From assembly GCF_900106695.1 (NCBI RefSeq), contig NZ_FNMZ01000004.1, forward strand, positions 310,001 through 374,000: a stretch of DNA of 64,000 nt, read 5' to 3'. The notes beneath the pieces are model-generated. The model ran no database searches and was not told the DNA's origin. It saw only the letters and a program-made list of their open reading frames with translations. Below, piece by piece: positions 8,369-15,790 of this stretch. The DNA comes from Albimonas donghaensis. GTDB lineage: Bacteria; Pseudomonadota; Alphaproteobacteria; Rhodobacterales; Rhodobacteraceae. Position 1 is the stretch's first letter. Each line of letters opens with the position of its first letter. The translations under genes were made by a program, and so were the position numbers.

Positions 8369-9075
8369 GGGCTCACCGCGCCATGATAGAAGAAACGCCC
8401 GAGGCCGGAGGTGAACAGGATCATCCCCGCCAGCGCGTGCAGCACCACGGCCCAGAGCAGGTTCCCCCGCGGCCGCGACAGCCACGCCATGGCGAAGATC
8501 GCCCCGCCCGAGACGGTCAGCGCCAGCGCCACCCAGTTCCACAGGAACAGATGCGCGAGCCCGAAGACCAGGCCGTTGACCGCCACCGCCACCCGCCGGT
8601 CGGGAAAGAGCGCGCCGTAGCGGCGGAAGAACAGGGTGCGGAACAGGATCTCCTGCGGCAGGGCCGACAGGAAAGGGTAGAGCAGCATGATGGTCAGCCA
8701 CAGATCGGGCGCGCGGCGCGGCAGCCCCAGCATGGCGTGAGGCATCAGCCAGGCGACCAGCCCGAAGGCGAACGCCGCCGTCACCGCGACGAAAGCCGCG
8801 GTCAGCAGCGCGCCCGTCCGCCCCGGCCCGAAGGCCGGGCCGCGCAGCAGCTCCGCCCATCGGAAGCCCGGCGTGATCGCCAGCAGAACCAGCCCCGCGA
8901 CGGACGACCCGATCAGCACCGTCCACATCATGCTCGGCGTCAGGGCGAAGGCGAGCAGCAGCGGCAGGCCGAGATAGAGCGCCCCGAACTCGATCGCGAG
9001 CCGGTGGCGGCGCCCTCCGCCGTCGCCCGGCGCCGTCGCCGCGGCGGCCTCGGCGGAGGCGAGCCCGACGCTCAT
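8365..9075 (-). CDS. CPBP-family intramembrane metalloprotease (CAAX protease-like)
   Basis: The 236-residue membrane protein has about six to eight hydrophobic segments. The CPBP signatures are present: ALPQEILFRTLFFRRY (glutamate plus arginine; the first acidic position is Q, as in many proteobacterial members), FGLAHLFLWNW (histidine) and LWAVVLHALAG (histidine). Family members cleave in the membrane or process small peptides and prenylated substrates, but the substrate here is unknown. It overlaps the next gene by 4 bases in a coupled pair. ATG 9075 opens MSVGLASAEA. Confidence 0.85.
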   Translation of the reverse strand: MSVGLASAEAAAATAPGDGGGRRHRLAIEFGALYLGLPLLLAFALTPSMMWTVLIGSSVAGLVLLAITPGFRWAELLRGPAFGPGRTGALLTAAFVAVTAAFAFGLVAWLMPHAMLGLPRRAPDLWLTIMLLYPFLSALPQEILFRTLFFRRYGALFPDRRVAVAVNGLVFGLAHLFLWNWVALALTVSGGAIFAMAWLSRPRGNLLWAVVLHALAGMILFTSGLGRFFYHGAVSP

Positions 9076-9230
9076 GCGCGGGCTTTCGACAAACGGAGCG
9101 GTCGCGCGGTCGGGGTCATCGGCGGGCCTTTCCTGCTCGGCCTGCCGGCGGGATCGCGGGCGGCGCGTGGGGATAGAGGTATTTCATGGCGGCCCCGGCG
9201 CAAGGCCGAGGCGCCGCGCATCAACGCGAA

Positions 9231-9259
9231 CGCCGCCGACCGGGGTCCGGTCGGCGGCG
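9231..9259 (-). terminator. hairpin downstream of OmpA-lipoprotein gene
   Basis: A perfect 13-bp stem (9231-9243 with 9247-9259) with a 3-base loop lies about 70 bp past the OmpA-lipoprotein stop. No run of U follows on the minus strand, so it could be a weak terminator or an mRNA-stabilising hairpin. Confidence 0.5.
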
Positions 9260-9298
9260 CTTTGCACGATCCGTCAGGGCGAACCGGAGGCAGGCCCC

Positions 9299-9334
9299 CC
9301 GATCAGCCCTCCGATCAGCTCTCCGATCAGCTCT
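9299..9334 (-). repeat. three 12-bp tandem copies spanning the stop codon of the OmpA gene
   Basis: The unit CCGATCAGCTCT occurs three times (9299-9310 with one change, 9311-9322, 9323-9334). In the gene's frame each copy contains TGA (9327-9329, 9315-9317, 9303-9305), giving three in-frame stops 12 bases apart. Confidence 0.85.
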
Positions 9335-10043
9335 CTGTGGCGGGCACGATCTTGATCTCGACCCGGCGGTTGGCGGCGCGGCCGTCGACGGTCTCGTTGC
9401 TGGCCACGGGCTGGGTCTCGCCCATGCCGGCGGTGGCGATGCGGGCGTTGGCGACGCCGCGCTGGATCAGCTCGGCCGCGACCGAGCGGGCGCGGCGCTG
9501 CGACAGCTGCATGTTGTAGGACGCGTCGCCGGTGGAATCGGTGTGGCCGATCACGTCCACATAGCTCGACGGATACTTGTTGAGCGTGCGGGCCACCCGG
9601 TTCAGCGGACGCTTGAAGTTGTTGGTGACCTTGTCGCTGTCGGTCTGGAAGGTCACGCCGCCGGGCAGCGTCACCAGCAGGGCGTCGCCGGTATTGGTCA
9701 CGGTGGCGCCGGTGCCTTCCAGGTCCTTCTGGAGCTGCCGCTCCTGGCTGTCCAGGTAGGTGCCCGCGGCGGCGCCGGCGAGCATGCCGATGCCCGCGCC
9801 CACCAGCGCGTTGCGGCGATCGTCGCCGCCCACCAGCAGCCCGGCCGCGGCGCCGAGCCCCGCGCCCAGCGCGGCGCCGGTGCCCTGGCGGCGGGTGACG
9901 CCGTTGTCGTTCACGGTCTCGGCGCAGCCGGCCAGCAGGGCCGCGGCGCACATCGCCATGCCGGCGACGCGCAGCGAACGGCGCGAACGGGCCGGAGCGG
10001 CGACGGCGGGGGTTCGAGCGGGGACGGCGAGGGTGTCGATCAT
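9327..10043 (-). CDS. OmpA-domain outer-membrane lipoprotein with glycine-zipper segment (YiaD-like)
   Basis: The preferred start is the ATG at 10043, with AGGAG 9 bases upstream; an in-frame ATG at 10067 is the alternative. The 238-residue product has a lipoprotein signal ending ALLAGC, a glycine/alanine-rich zipper (about residues 55-95, GAALGAGLGAAAGLLVGG), then an OmpA-like peptidoglycan-binding domain with YVDVIGHTDSTGDASYN, LSQRRARSVAAEL, GMGETQPVASN and NRRVEIKIV. It should anchor the outer membrane to peptidoglycan. Its leader region contains the AT-rich stretch near 10270-10290, a plausible promoter area. The 3' end carries a triple in-frame stop. Confidence 0.9.
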   Translation of the reverse strand: MIDTLAVPARTPAVAAPARSRRSLRVAGMAMCAAALLAGCAETVNDNGVTRRQGTGAALGAGLGAAAGLLVGGDDRRNALVGAGIGMLAGAAAGTYLDSQERQLQKDLEGTGATVTNTGDALLVTLPGGVTFQTDSDKVTNNFKRPLNRVARTLNKYPSSYVDVIGHTDSTGDASYNMQLSQRRARSVAAELIQRGVANARIATAGMGETQPVASNETVDGRAANRRVEIKIVPATES

Positions 10044-10404
10044 GCGTAGGCTCTCCTGTCGCGTCATTCGGTTCTGTCGCCGGACGGCGACCGCCGCCTT
10101 CTCCGCCCCCCGGCCCCACGTTGGGGATTGGGGGAGAAGAACGGCAGGGGGCGCGGTCCGGGCGCTCGGGGCAGTGACACCCCAAATAAGGCAAGCGAAC
10201 GGCGGCTCAACGGCGCCGAGCGGGTAATCCCACGGACCTCATGGGGCCGGCGGCCACCGGAGGCCGGAATTTTCGCTTATTTATCAGTATGCTGCCATGC
10301 GCCACGTCTCTGCGTCGCCACGCGAAGAAAACACGAGGGGGGATCGGGCGGAAAGACCGGGGGGAGGCGCCGCCCCCCCGGCCCTCATCCCGCCCCGCCC
10401 CCGC
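10044..10404. other. intergenic region upstream of OmpA gene
   Basis: This 361-bp gap holds an AT-rich island at about 10266-10292 (TTTCGCTTATTTATCAG within it), the likely promoter region of the minus-strand OmpA gene. At its right end is a hairpin likely to end the ParA-like gene. I see no small gene or RNA I can support. Confidence 0.5.
10357..10381 (-). terminator. putative terminator of ParA-like gene
   Basis: CCGGGGGG (10357-10364) pairs with CCCCCCGG (10374-10381) around a 9-base loop that itself contains GGCGCC. On the minus strand the hairpin is followed by TCTTT, about 24 bp past the ParA stop. The U-tract is short. Confidence 0.5.
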
Positions 10405-11034
10405 TCAGCCGGTCAACGCGTCGAGGATCGGGGTCCACTGGTCGCGCAGCGGCGCCAGCGCCCGGGTCGGCCGGTCGAAGATCGACAGGCCCTGCGCCGC
10501 TAGATCCCCATAGGCCGAGCGGTCCGAGATCCGCGCCAGCGGCGGCGAGCCCAGCTCGGCGAAGGCGGCGTCCAGCTCGTTCGCCGCCCGGGTCCGCGCC
10601 CGCACCCGGTTGGCCACGAGCCGCACCATGGTCTTGCCCTTGCGGATGCGCTTGAGGTCCTCGATGTCCTTGAGGAACCGCCGCGTCGCGTCGAGGTCGT
10701 AGAAGGAGGGCGCCAGCGGGATCAGCACCGCCCTGGCCTCGGCCACCAGGTCGGCGGCCCTGGCGCCCCGCAGCGCGCCGGGCGCGTCGATCACCAGCCA
10801 GTCGAGCCCCTTGGGCCGATCCCCCGCCGCCGAGGCCTTGGTCCAGTCCAGCGCCGTGATCGGGGCGGCGTCGGCGGGCCGGCGCTTGGTCCAGCGCAAC
10901 GCCGATTTCTGCCGGTCCGCGTCGGCGAGCCCGACCGAGGCCCCCCGCCTCGCCAGCGCGGCGGCCAGCGTGGTGGCGAGCACGGTCTTGCCGCAGCCGC
11001 CCTTGAGGTTGGCGATCAGAACCGTGCCGGTCAT
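10405..11034 (-). CDS. ParA/MinD-superfamily ATPase
   Basis: Starting at ATG 11034 (GGGAGGG 7 bases upstream), the 209-residue protein has a deviant Walker A LKGGCGKT (K11, K16), the GLADADRQKSALRW switch I region and the Walker B segment WLVIDAPGA. SFYDLDATRRFL and VRLVANRVRARTRAANEL are typical of short, stand-alone ParA proteins. No ParB or parS-like partner is adjacent, so it is more likely an orphan positioning or partition-like ATPase than the chromosome ParA. A longer reading upstream of 11034 is open but has no family similarity. Confidence 0.85.
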   Translation of the reverse strand: MTGTVLIANLKGGCGKTVLATTLAAALARRGASVGLADADRQKSALRWTKRRPADAAPITALDWTKASAAGDRPKGLDWLVIDAPGALRGARAADLVAEARAVLIPLAPSFYDLDATRRFLKDIEDLKRIRKGKTMVRLVANRVRARTRAANELDAAFAELGSPPLARISDRSAYGDLAAQGLSIFDRPTRALAPLRDQWTPILDALTG

Positions 11035-11239
11035 GCGCCCGCCCTCCCGGTCATCCGGGGGGGTCGTATCGTCGCTCGCGGGATCATGCCCGTCCTCCCT
11101 GGCTCGGACCCGGAATGCTCCCGGCCCGGCGGCGACCCGACCGGCCGCGCGCGCTCCCTCGTGAAATCGCCTGATTTCCTCCACAGGCTGACCCCAATGA
11201 CCTATCATTCGCAACCCGTGCCGGCGTCCCCCGAAAGAC

Positions 11240-11278
11240 GCCCGCGACAATCCTCCCAGCGGATGCCCGCGACAATCC
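11240..11278 (+). repeat. 14-bp direct repeat just upstream of DUF1800 gene
   Basis: GCCCGCGACAATCC occurs at 11240-11253 and again at 11265-11278, 25 bp apart, ending 10 bp before the start codon. It covers the presumed 5' leader and the approach to the ribosome site. It could be a tandem regulator site or a chance duplication. Confidence 0.5.
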
Positions 11279-11288
11279 GGAGCCGCCG

Positions 11289-12656
11289 ATGACCCCGCCG
11301 CGTGACGCCGTCGCCGCCCTGCGCTTCGGCCTCGGCTTTCGCCCCGGCCAGAACCCCGAAGCGGAGCCCGCGGCGATGGTCGCCCAGCTCGCGGCGCTGG
11401 CCGGCGCGCGGCCGCTGGTCGGCGACGCCGAGACCCTCGCCCTGCGCAAGGAGCTGATGGAGTTCCGCCGCATCCGCGCCGCGACCCGCGGCAAGGCGGT
11501 CGGCGACGACATGCGCGCCCGGCTGGAGGAGGAGCGGCGCGAGCTGCGCCTCGCGGTGGAGGACGCGCTGCTGGCCTCCATGGGCCGCGCGGTCGCCACG
11601 CCGCACGGTTTCGCCGAGCGCATGGCCCGCTTCTGGCGCAACCATTTCGCGGTCGCCATCAAGTTCCGCGGCCATGCGCCCTACGTGGCCGGGTACGAGG
11701 ATCAGGCCATCCGCCCGCATGTGGCGGGGCGTTTCGCGGACATGCTCAAGGCCGTGGTCCGGCATCCGGCGATGCTGATCTACCTGGACCAGTACAAGTC
11801 CGCCGGCCCCAATTCCCGCGCCGCCGAGCGCCGGGAGCTCGGCCTGAACGAGAATCTCGCCCGCGAGATCCTGGAGCTGCACACGCTCGGCGTCGGCGCG
11901 GCCTACGGGCAGGCGGATGTCGACGCGCTGGCGCGGCTGCTGACCGGATTCGCGGTGCGGACCAGGGGGCGGAGCTACGAGTATCGCCGCGCCTGGGCCG
12001 AGCCCGGGCGGTTCGAACTGCTTGGCCGCGCCTGGGAGGGCGGGTCCGAGGCGCAGACCCTCGCCGCGCTCGACGCCATCGCGTCGCATCCGGCGACGGC
12101 GAGGCGCCTGTCGCACAAGCTCGCCCGGCATTTCCTGGCCGACGAGCCGCCCGAGGCGCTGGTCAAGGCGCTGGAAGCCGCGTGGCGCGACAGCGACGGC
12201 GACCTGACGGCGGTGTCGCGCGCGCTGGTCTCGCACCCGCTGGCCTGGTCCTCGCCCTTCGCCAAGGTCCGCCAGCCGCAGGAGGCGGTGATCGCCGCCC
12301 TGCGCGCCGCCGGCGCGGGTCCCGCGGATATCGGCCCCGGACGCGCCTATGGCCGGGGCCTGACGCTGGGCGCCGCGGCGCAGATGGGACAGGGGCTGTT
12401 CGACATGCCCGGCCCCGACGGCTGGCCCGAGGAAGGCGCCGCCTGGATCACCCCCGGCGCCATGGCCAAGCGGCTGGACTGGGCGACGCGGATGGGCGCG
12501 GCGATGGCGGATGCCGGGCTGGACCCGCGCGACCTGGCCCGCGCCGCCCTGCGCGGCGCCCTGTCGGAGAAGACCGCCTGGGCCATCGCCGCGGCCTCGC
12601 AGAAGCGCGAGGGCTTCGCGCTGCTGCTCGCCTCGCCCGATTTCAACCGCCGCTGA
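11289..12656 (+). CDS. DUF1800 domain protein
   Basis: The 455-residue protein matches DUF1800 by ARFWRNHFAVAIKFRG, HPAMLIYLDQYKSAGPN, the hallmark NENLAREILELHTLGV and the late segment VRQPQEAVIAALRA. DUF1800 proteins are almost always encoded just before a Tat-exported DUF1501 protein, as here; they are thought to act together in the envelope, but no biochemical function is settled. No signal peptide is obvious in this copy. ATG 11289 has GGAG 6 bases upstream. The DUF1501 start lies only 24 bp past the stop, so they form an operon. Confidence 0.9.
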   Translation: MTPPRDAVAALRFGLGFRPGQNPEAEPAAMVAQLAALAGARPLVGDAETLALRKELMEFRRIRAATRGKAVGDDMRARLEEERRELRLAVEDALLASMGRAVATPHGFAERMARFWRNHFAVAIKFRGHAPYVAGYEDQAIRPHVAGRFADMLKAVVRHPAMLIYLDQYKSAGPNSRAAERRELGLNENLAREILELHTLGVGAAYGQADVDALARLLTGFAVRTRGRSYEYRRAWAEPGRFELLGRAWEGGSEAQTLAALDAIASHPATARRLSHKLARHFLADEPPEALVKALEAAWRDSDGDLTAVSRALVSHPLAWSSPFAKVRQPQEAVIAALRAAGAGPADIGPGRAYGRGLTLGAAAQMGQGLFDMPGPDGWPEEGAAWITPGAMAKRLDWATRMGAAMADAGLDPRDLARAALRGALSEKTAWAIAAASQKREGFALLLASPDFNRR

Positions 12657-12680
12657 AGGAAGCGCAAGGAGATGACCGAT

Positions 12681-13862
12681 ATGGACCTCACCCGACGCGC
12701 CCTGCTTCGCGGCGGCCTGACGCTGGGCTGCTCGGCGGCGGCCTTCCCGCTGATGACCCGCGTGACCTTCGCCGCGGCGCCGGGCGACAACCGGCTGGTG
12801 GTGATCGTGCTGCGCGGCGCGCTGGACGGGCTGGCGGCGGTGGAGCCCTACGGGGACCGCGACCTCGCCGCCATGCGCCCGACGCTGACCACCGCCGGCA
12901 AGAAGGGCTCGGTCGATCTCGACGGGCGCTTCGCCATGCATCCGGCGCTGTCGCCGCTGGCGCCCCTATGGGGGGCGGGAGAGCTGAGCTTCGTGCACGC
13001 CGTCTCCACCCCCTATCGGGACAAGCGCAGCCATTTCGACGGCCAGGACCTGCTGGAGAACGGCGGCGGGCGGGCCGACGGGGGCATGACCTCGGGCCGC
13101 GACGGCTGGCTGAACCGGGCGCTGGGGCTGCTGCCCGGCGCCAAGGCGCAGACCGCCATCGCGGTGGGGCGGGAGAACATGCTGCTGCTCGACGGCGACA
13201 ATCCGGCGCTGAGCTGGTCGCCGGACAGCGACCTGGCGCTGACCCCGCAGGCGCTGGACCTCTACCGCATGATCTCGGCGCAGGACCCGCTGTTCGACGC
13301 CGCCGCGCGGGAGGCCGCCGCGCTGGACGCCGAGCGCGACATGGCCGGCGGCGAGGCGGCGCGGCGGGTGGATGCGGCGAGCCTCGCCGCGCTGTCCGCC
13401 GACATGCTGCGCGGAGAGGCGCGGATCGCCGCCTTCTCGCTGGGCGGCTACGACACCCATCGCGACCAGGACCGCACCATCCGCAAGCCGCTGGGCCAGC
13501 TGGCGGAGGCGATCACGACGCTGAAGGCCGGGCTCGGCCCGATCTGGGAGCGGACGGCGGTGATGTGCGTGACCGAGTTCGGCCGCACGGCGCGGGAGAA
13601 CGGCAGCCGCGGCACCGATCACGGCACCGGCGGGCTGATGGTCTATGCGGGCGGGGCGCTGTCGGGGGCGAAGGTGCACGGGGACTGGCCGGGGCTGAAG
13701 CCCTCGGATCTTTACCAGGACCGCGACCTGGCGCCCACCGACGACCTGCGCCGCCACGCGGCCTGGACCCTGCGCGGGCTGTTCGGGATGGAGATCCCGG
13801 CGCTGGAGCGCGAGGTGTTCCCGGGCGTGAGCATGGGGTCGGAGTCGCGCATTCTGGCATGA
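12681..13862 (+). CDS. DUF1501 domain protein, Tat-exported
   Basis: DUF1501 proteins are sulfatase/alkaline-phosphatase-fold proteins of unknown activity paired with DUF1800. The N-terminus MDLTRRALLRGGLTLGCSAA is a twin-arginine signal followed by cleavage near TFAAA, so the protein is periplasmic. Family motifs seen are VVIVLRGALDGLAAV, MHPALSPLAPLWGAGEL, GGYDTHRDQ, CVTEFGRTARENGSRGTDHG and GLMVYAGGAL; the TEFGRT and GTDHG blocks carry the conserved metal-site-like residues. The start at 12681 is preferred: AAGGAG lies 9 bases upstream, while the in-frame ATG at 12672 abuts that site. The product is 393 residues. Confidence 0.9.
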   Translation: MDLTRRALLRGGLTLGCSAAAFPLMTRVTFAAAPGDNRLVVIVLRGALDGLAAVEPYGDRDLAAMRPTLTTAGKKGSVDLDGRFAMHPALSPLAPLWGAGELSFVHAVSTPYRDKRSHFDGQDLLENGGGRADGGMTSGRDGWLNRALGLLPGAKAQTAIAVGRENMLLLDGDNPALSWSPDSDLALTPQALDLYRMISAQDPLFDAAAREAAALDAERDMAGGEAARRVDAASLAALSADMLRGEARIAAFSLGGYDTHRDQDRTIRKPLGQLAEAITTLKAGLGPIWERTAVMCVTEFGRTARENGSRGTDHGTGGLMVYAGGALSGAKVHGDWPGLKPSDLYQDRDLAPTDDLRRHAAWTLRGLFGMEIPALEREVFPGVSMGSESRILA

Positions 13863-13878
13863 GGGGGGGCGGGCCGTC

Positions 13879-13925
13879 GGGGGCGTCGAGCCCCCTCCGC
13901 CCCGCGCCCCGCTGCGCGGGGCGGG
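13879..13925 (+). repeat. 47-bp dispersed hairpin repeat, copy A
   Basis: This element begins 17 bp after the DUF1501 stop. It starts GGGGGC-GTCGA-GCCCCC (6-bp stem, 5-base loop), then continues through CCGCCCCGCGCCCCGCT to CGCGGG. A second copy at 14875-14921 differs at only three of 47 positions. It is a candidate REP-like or terminator-type element. Confidence 0.7.
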
Positions 13926-14042
13926 CGCCCCGTAGCGGAGGGCGCGCCCGATTGACCCGGCGGCGCGGCGCGCGCCTTATGCGCGTCGCGCCCACGCCCC
14001 CGCCGCCTCTCATCCGCCGCCTCTCATCCGGACCTTGCCCCC

Positions 14043-14765
14043 ATGCCCGACGCCAACGCCTACGGCCAGCCGGTCGGCGACCTCCTGCCCGACTGGACCC
14101 CGCCGCCCCCGCCCCCGCATGAGACGCTGACCGGCCGGTGGGCGACGCTGGAGCCGCTCGACGCCGCGCGTCATGGGCCGGAGCTCTGGTCCGCGGCGCG
14201 GGCCGAGACCGACGGCTCGCGCTGGACCTATCTGCCGGTGGGGCCGTTCACGGACGAAACCGCGTTCCGCGCGCAGTTGGAGATCCAGGCGGAGAGCCGG
14301 GATCCGCTCTACTTCGCGATCCGCTCGGCGGCGACGGGGCGAGCGGAAGGGTTCTGCTCGCTGCTGCGCATCACCCCGGCGGCGGGGTCGATCGAGGTCG
14401 GCTTCATCTGGTACGGGCCGCGCCTGGCGCGCTCCCCGGCGGCGACCGAGACGCAGTATCTGCTGGCCCGGCGGGTGTTCGGGCTGGGCTATCGGCGCCA
14501 CGAGTGGAAATGCGACGCGTTCAACGCGCCCTCGCGGGCGGCGGCGCTGCGCTACGGGTTTTCGTATGAGGGGTTGTTCCGGCAGGCGGTGGTGGTGAAG
14601 GGGCGCAACCGCGACACCGCGTGGTATGCGATGACCGATGGCGACTGGGCGGGGCTGGCGCCGGCCTACGAGGCCTGGCTGGACCCGGCGAATTTCGACG
14701 CGCAGGGCGGGCAGAAGCAGGCGCTTTCCGCGCTGACCGCGCCGCTGTTGTCGGCCCGCGGCTGA
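14043..14765 (+). CDS. GNAT family N-acetyltransferase (RimJ/RimL-type)
   Basis: The 240-residue protein is a GCN5-related acetyltransferase of the ribosomal-protein/small-molecule type. After a proline-rich N-terminus it shows TLEPLDAARHGPELW (strand 1 and helix 1), DPLYFAIRSAATGRAEGFCS, IEVGFIWYGPRLARSPAATE (strand 4 with acetyl-CoA contact), YRRHEWKCDAFNAPSRAAAL and RYGFSYEGLFRQAVVVKGRN. These match YkkB/RimJ-like enzymes that acetylate amine groups using acetyl-CoA; the substrate is unknown. No clear ribosome site precedes ATG 14043. Downstream lies a tandem repeat and the second dispersed hairpin repeat. Confidence 0.88.
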   Translation: MPDANAYGQPVGDLLPDWTPPPPPPHETLTGRWATLEPLDAARHGPELWSAARAETDGSRWTYLPVGPFTDETAFRAQLEIQAESRDPLYFAIRSAATGRAEGFCSLLRITPAAGSIEVGFIWYGPRLARSPAATETQYLLARRVFGLGYRRHEWKCDAFNAPSRAAALRYGFSYEGLFRQAVVVKGRNRDTAWYAMTDGDWAGLAPAYEAWLDPANFDAQGGQKQALSALTAPLLSARG

Positions 14766-14777
14766 GCGGACGAGACC

Positions 14778-14873
14778 CGGAGCGGAACCGGAGCGGAACC
14801 GGAGCGGAACCGGAGCGGAACCGGAGCGGAACCGGAGCGGAACCGGAGCGGAACCGGAGCGGAACCGGAGCGG
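14778..14873. repeat. 11-bp minisatellite, 8 full copies plus a partial
   Basis: The unit CGGAGCGGAAC is repeated exactly eight times from 14778 to 14865, followed by CGGAGCGG that runs into the hairpin repeat. It starts 13 bp past the GNAT stop. Perfect copies suggest recent slippage expansion. Confidence 0.95.
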
Positions 14874-14921
14874 CGGGGGCGTCGAGCCCCCGCCGCCCCG
14901 CGCCCCGCTTCGCGGGTCGGG
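14870..14921 (+). repeat. dispersed hairpin repeat, copy B
   Basis: Here the hairpin extends to an 11-bp perfect stem (14870-14880 with 14886-14896) around the loop GTCGA. The rest matches copy A, with three differences over the 47 shared positions. No U-tract follows, so intrinsic termination is uncertain. Confidence 0.7.
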
Positions 14922-15174
14922 GCGCCGCCCTCGCCGCGGGCCCGCAGGCGGGGACGGCCGGGAGGGGCGATGCGAAGCGCAGCGAAGCGAGGGCCGCCCG
15001 CGCCGTCACCGGCCCCCCCCTAGCCGCACCCTGCCCCTCGCCGCGCCCCCCGCCGCGCCCTTGACAGCCGGCCCGCCCCGACCGACCTAGACCCCTGAGC
15101 CATTCCCGACCGGGCCGCCCGCGCGCCTGCGCCAGCCACTCCCGTCCGTCGCCCTCCCGACCTCCGGAGCCTCC

Positions 15175-15786
15175 ATGCAAGACGCCGCCGACACGCGCCC
15201 CGACCCGACCATCGCCCCCGATCCGGCGGCGCTCGCCTTCCTGCTCTCGCGCCGCTCGCGCATCGCCAAGACCCTCGCCGCCCCCGGCCCGGATCGCGAG
15301 ACCCTGCGCACCATCCTCACCGCCGCCGCCCGATCCCCCGACCACGGCAAGCTGGAGCCCTGGCGCTTCATCGTGCTGGAGGGCGGCGCCTCCGCCGCCA
15401 TGGGCGCCCTGACGCGGCGCCTGGGCGAGGCCCGCGGGCTCGACCCCGACCGTCTCCACCGCGCCGCCGAGCCGTTCGAGATCGCGCCCGTGACCCTCTG
15501 CGTGGTCGCGGCCCCGAACGCCGAGGCCTCGGTGCCCGAGGTCGAGCAGATCCTGTCCGCCGGCGCCGTCTGCCTCGCCGCGCTCAACGCCGCGCTGGCC
15601 TCGGGCTGGGCGGCCAACTGGCTGACCAACTGGATGGCCTTCGACCGGGAGTTCCTGGAGACCGGCCTCGCTCTCGCCCCGCATGAATTCGTCGCGGGCT
15701 TCCTGCATATCGGCACGCCCACCGTGGCCCCCAAGGACCGCCCGCGGCCCGACCTGGAGGCCAAGACCGAATGGCGCGAGGACTGA
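15175..15786 (+). CDS. nitroreductase family protein (YdjA-like)
   Basis: The 203-residue FMN-dependent oxidoreductase-like protein shows LSRRSRIAKTLAAPGP (FMN phosphate contact region), AARSPDHGKLEPWRFIVLEG, the mid-protein SAGAVCLAALNAALASGW with WLTNWMAF, and FVAGFLHIGTP near the end. This is the pattern of the short YdjA-type nitroreductases, which reduce nitro groups or related electrophiles with NAD(P)H. GGAG lies 6 bases before ATG 15175. The EI24 gene starts 4 bases after its stop, so the two are in one operon. Confidence 0.9.
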   Translation: MQDAADTRPDPTIAPDPAALAFLLSRRSRIAKTLAAPGPDRETLRTILTAAARSPDHGKLEPWRFIVLEGGASAAMGALTRRLGEARGLDPDRLHRAAEPFEIAPVTLCVVAAPNAEASVPEVEQILSAGAVCLAALNAALASGWAANWLTNWMAFDREFLETGLALAPHEFVAGFLHIGTPTVAPKDRPRPDLEAKTEWRED

Positions 15787-15790
15787 CCAC

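Larger units (their letters stand above)
14766..15174. other. repeat-bearing intergenic region
   Basis: This 409-bp gap contains the 11-bp minisatellite (14778-14873), copy B of the hairpin repeat and further GC-rich sequence leading to the nitroreductase ribosome site. No gene is supportable; the frames that cross the repeats simply translate them. Confidence 0.6.

Noticed and set aside
10405-11034. The ParA-like gene as part of a chromosome or plasmid partition locus
   Set aside because: No parB-like gene or repeated centromere-like sites lie beside it; it appears to be an orphan ATPase.
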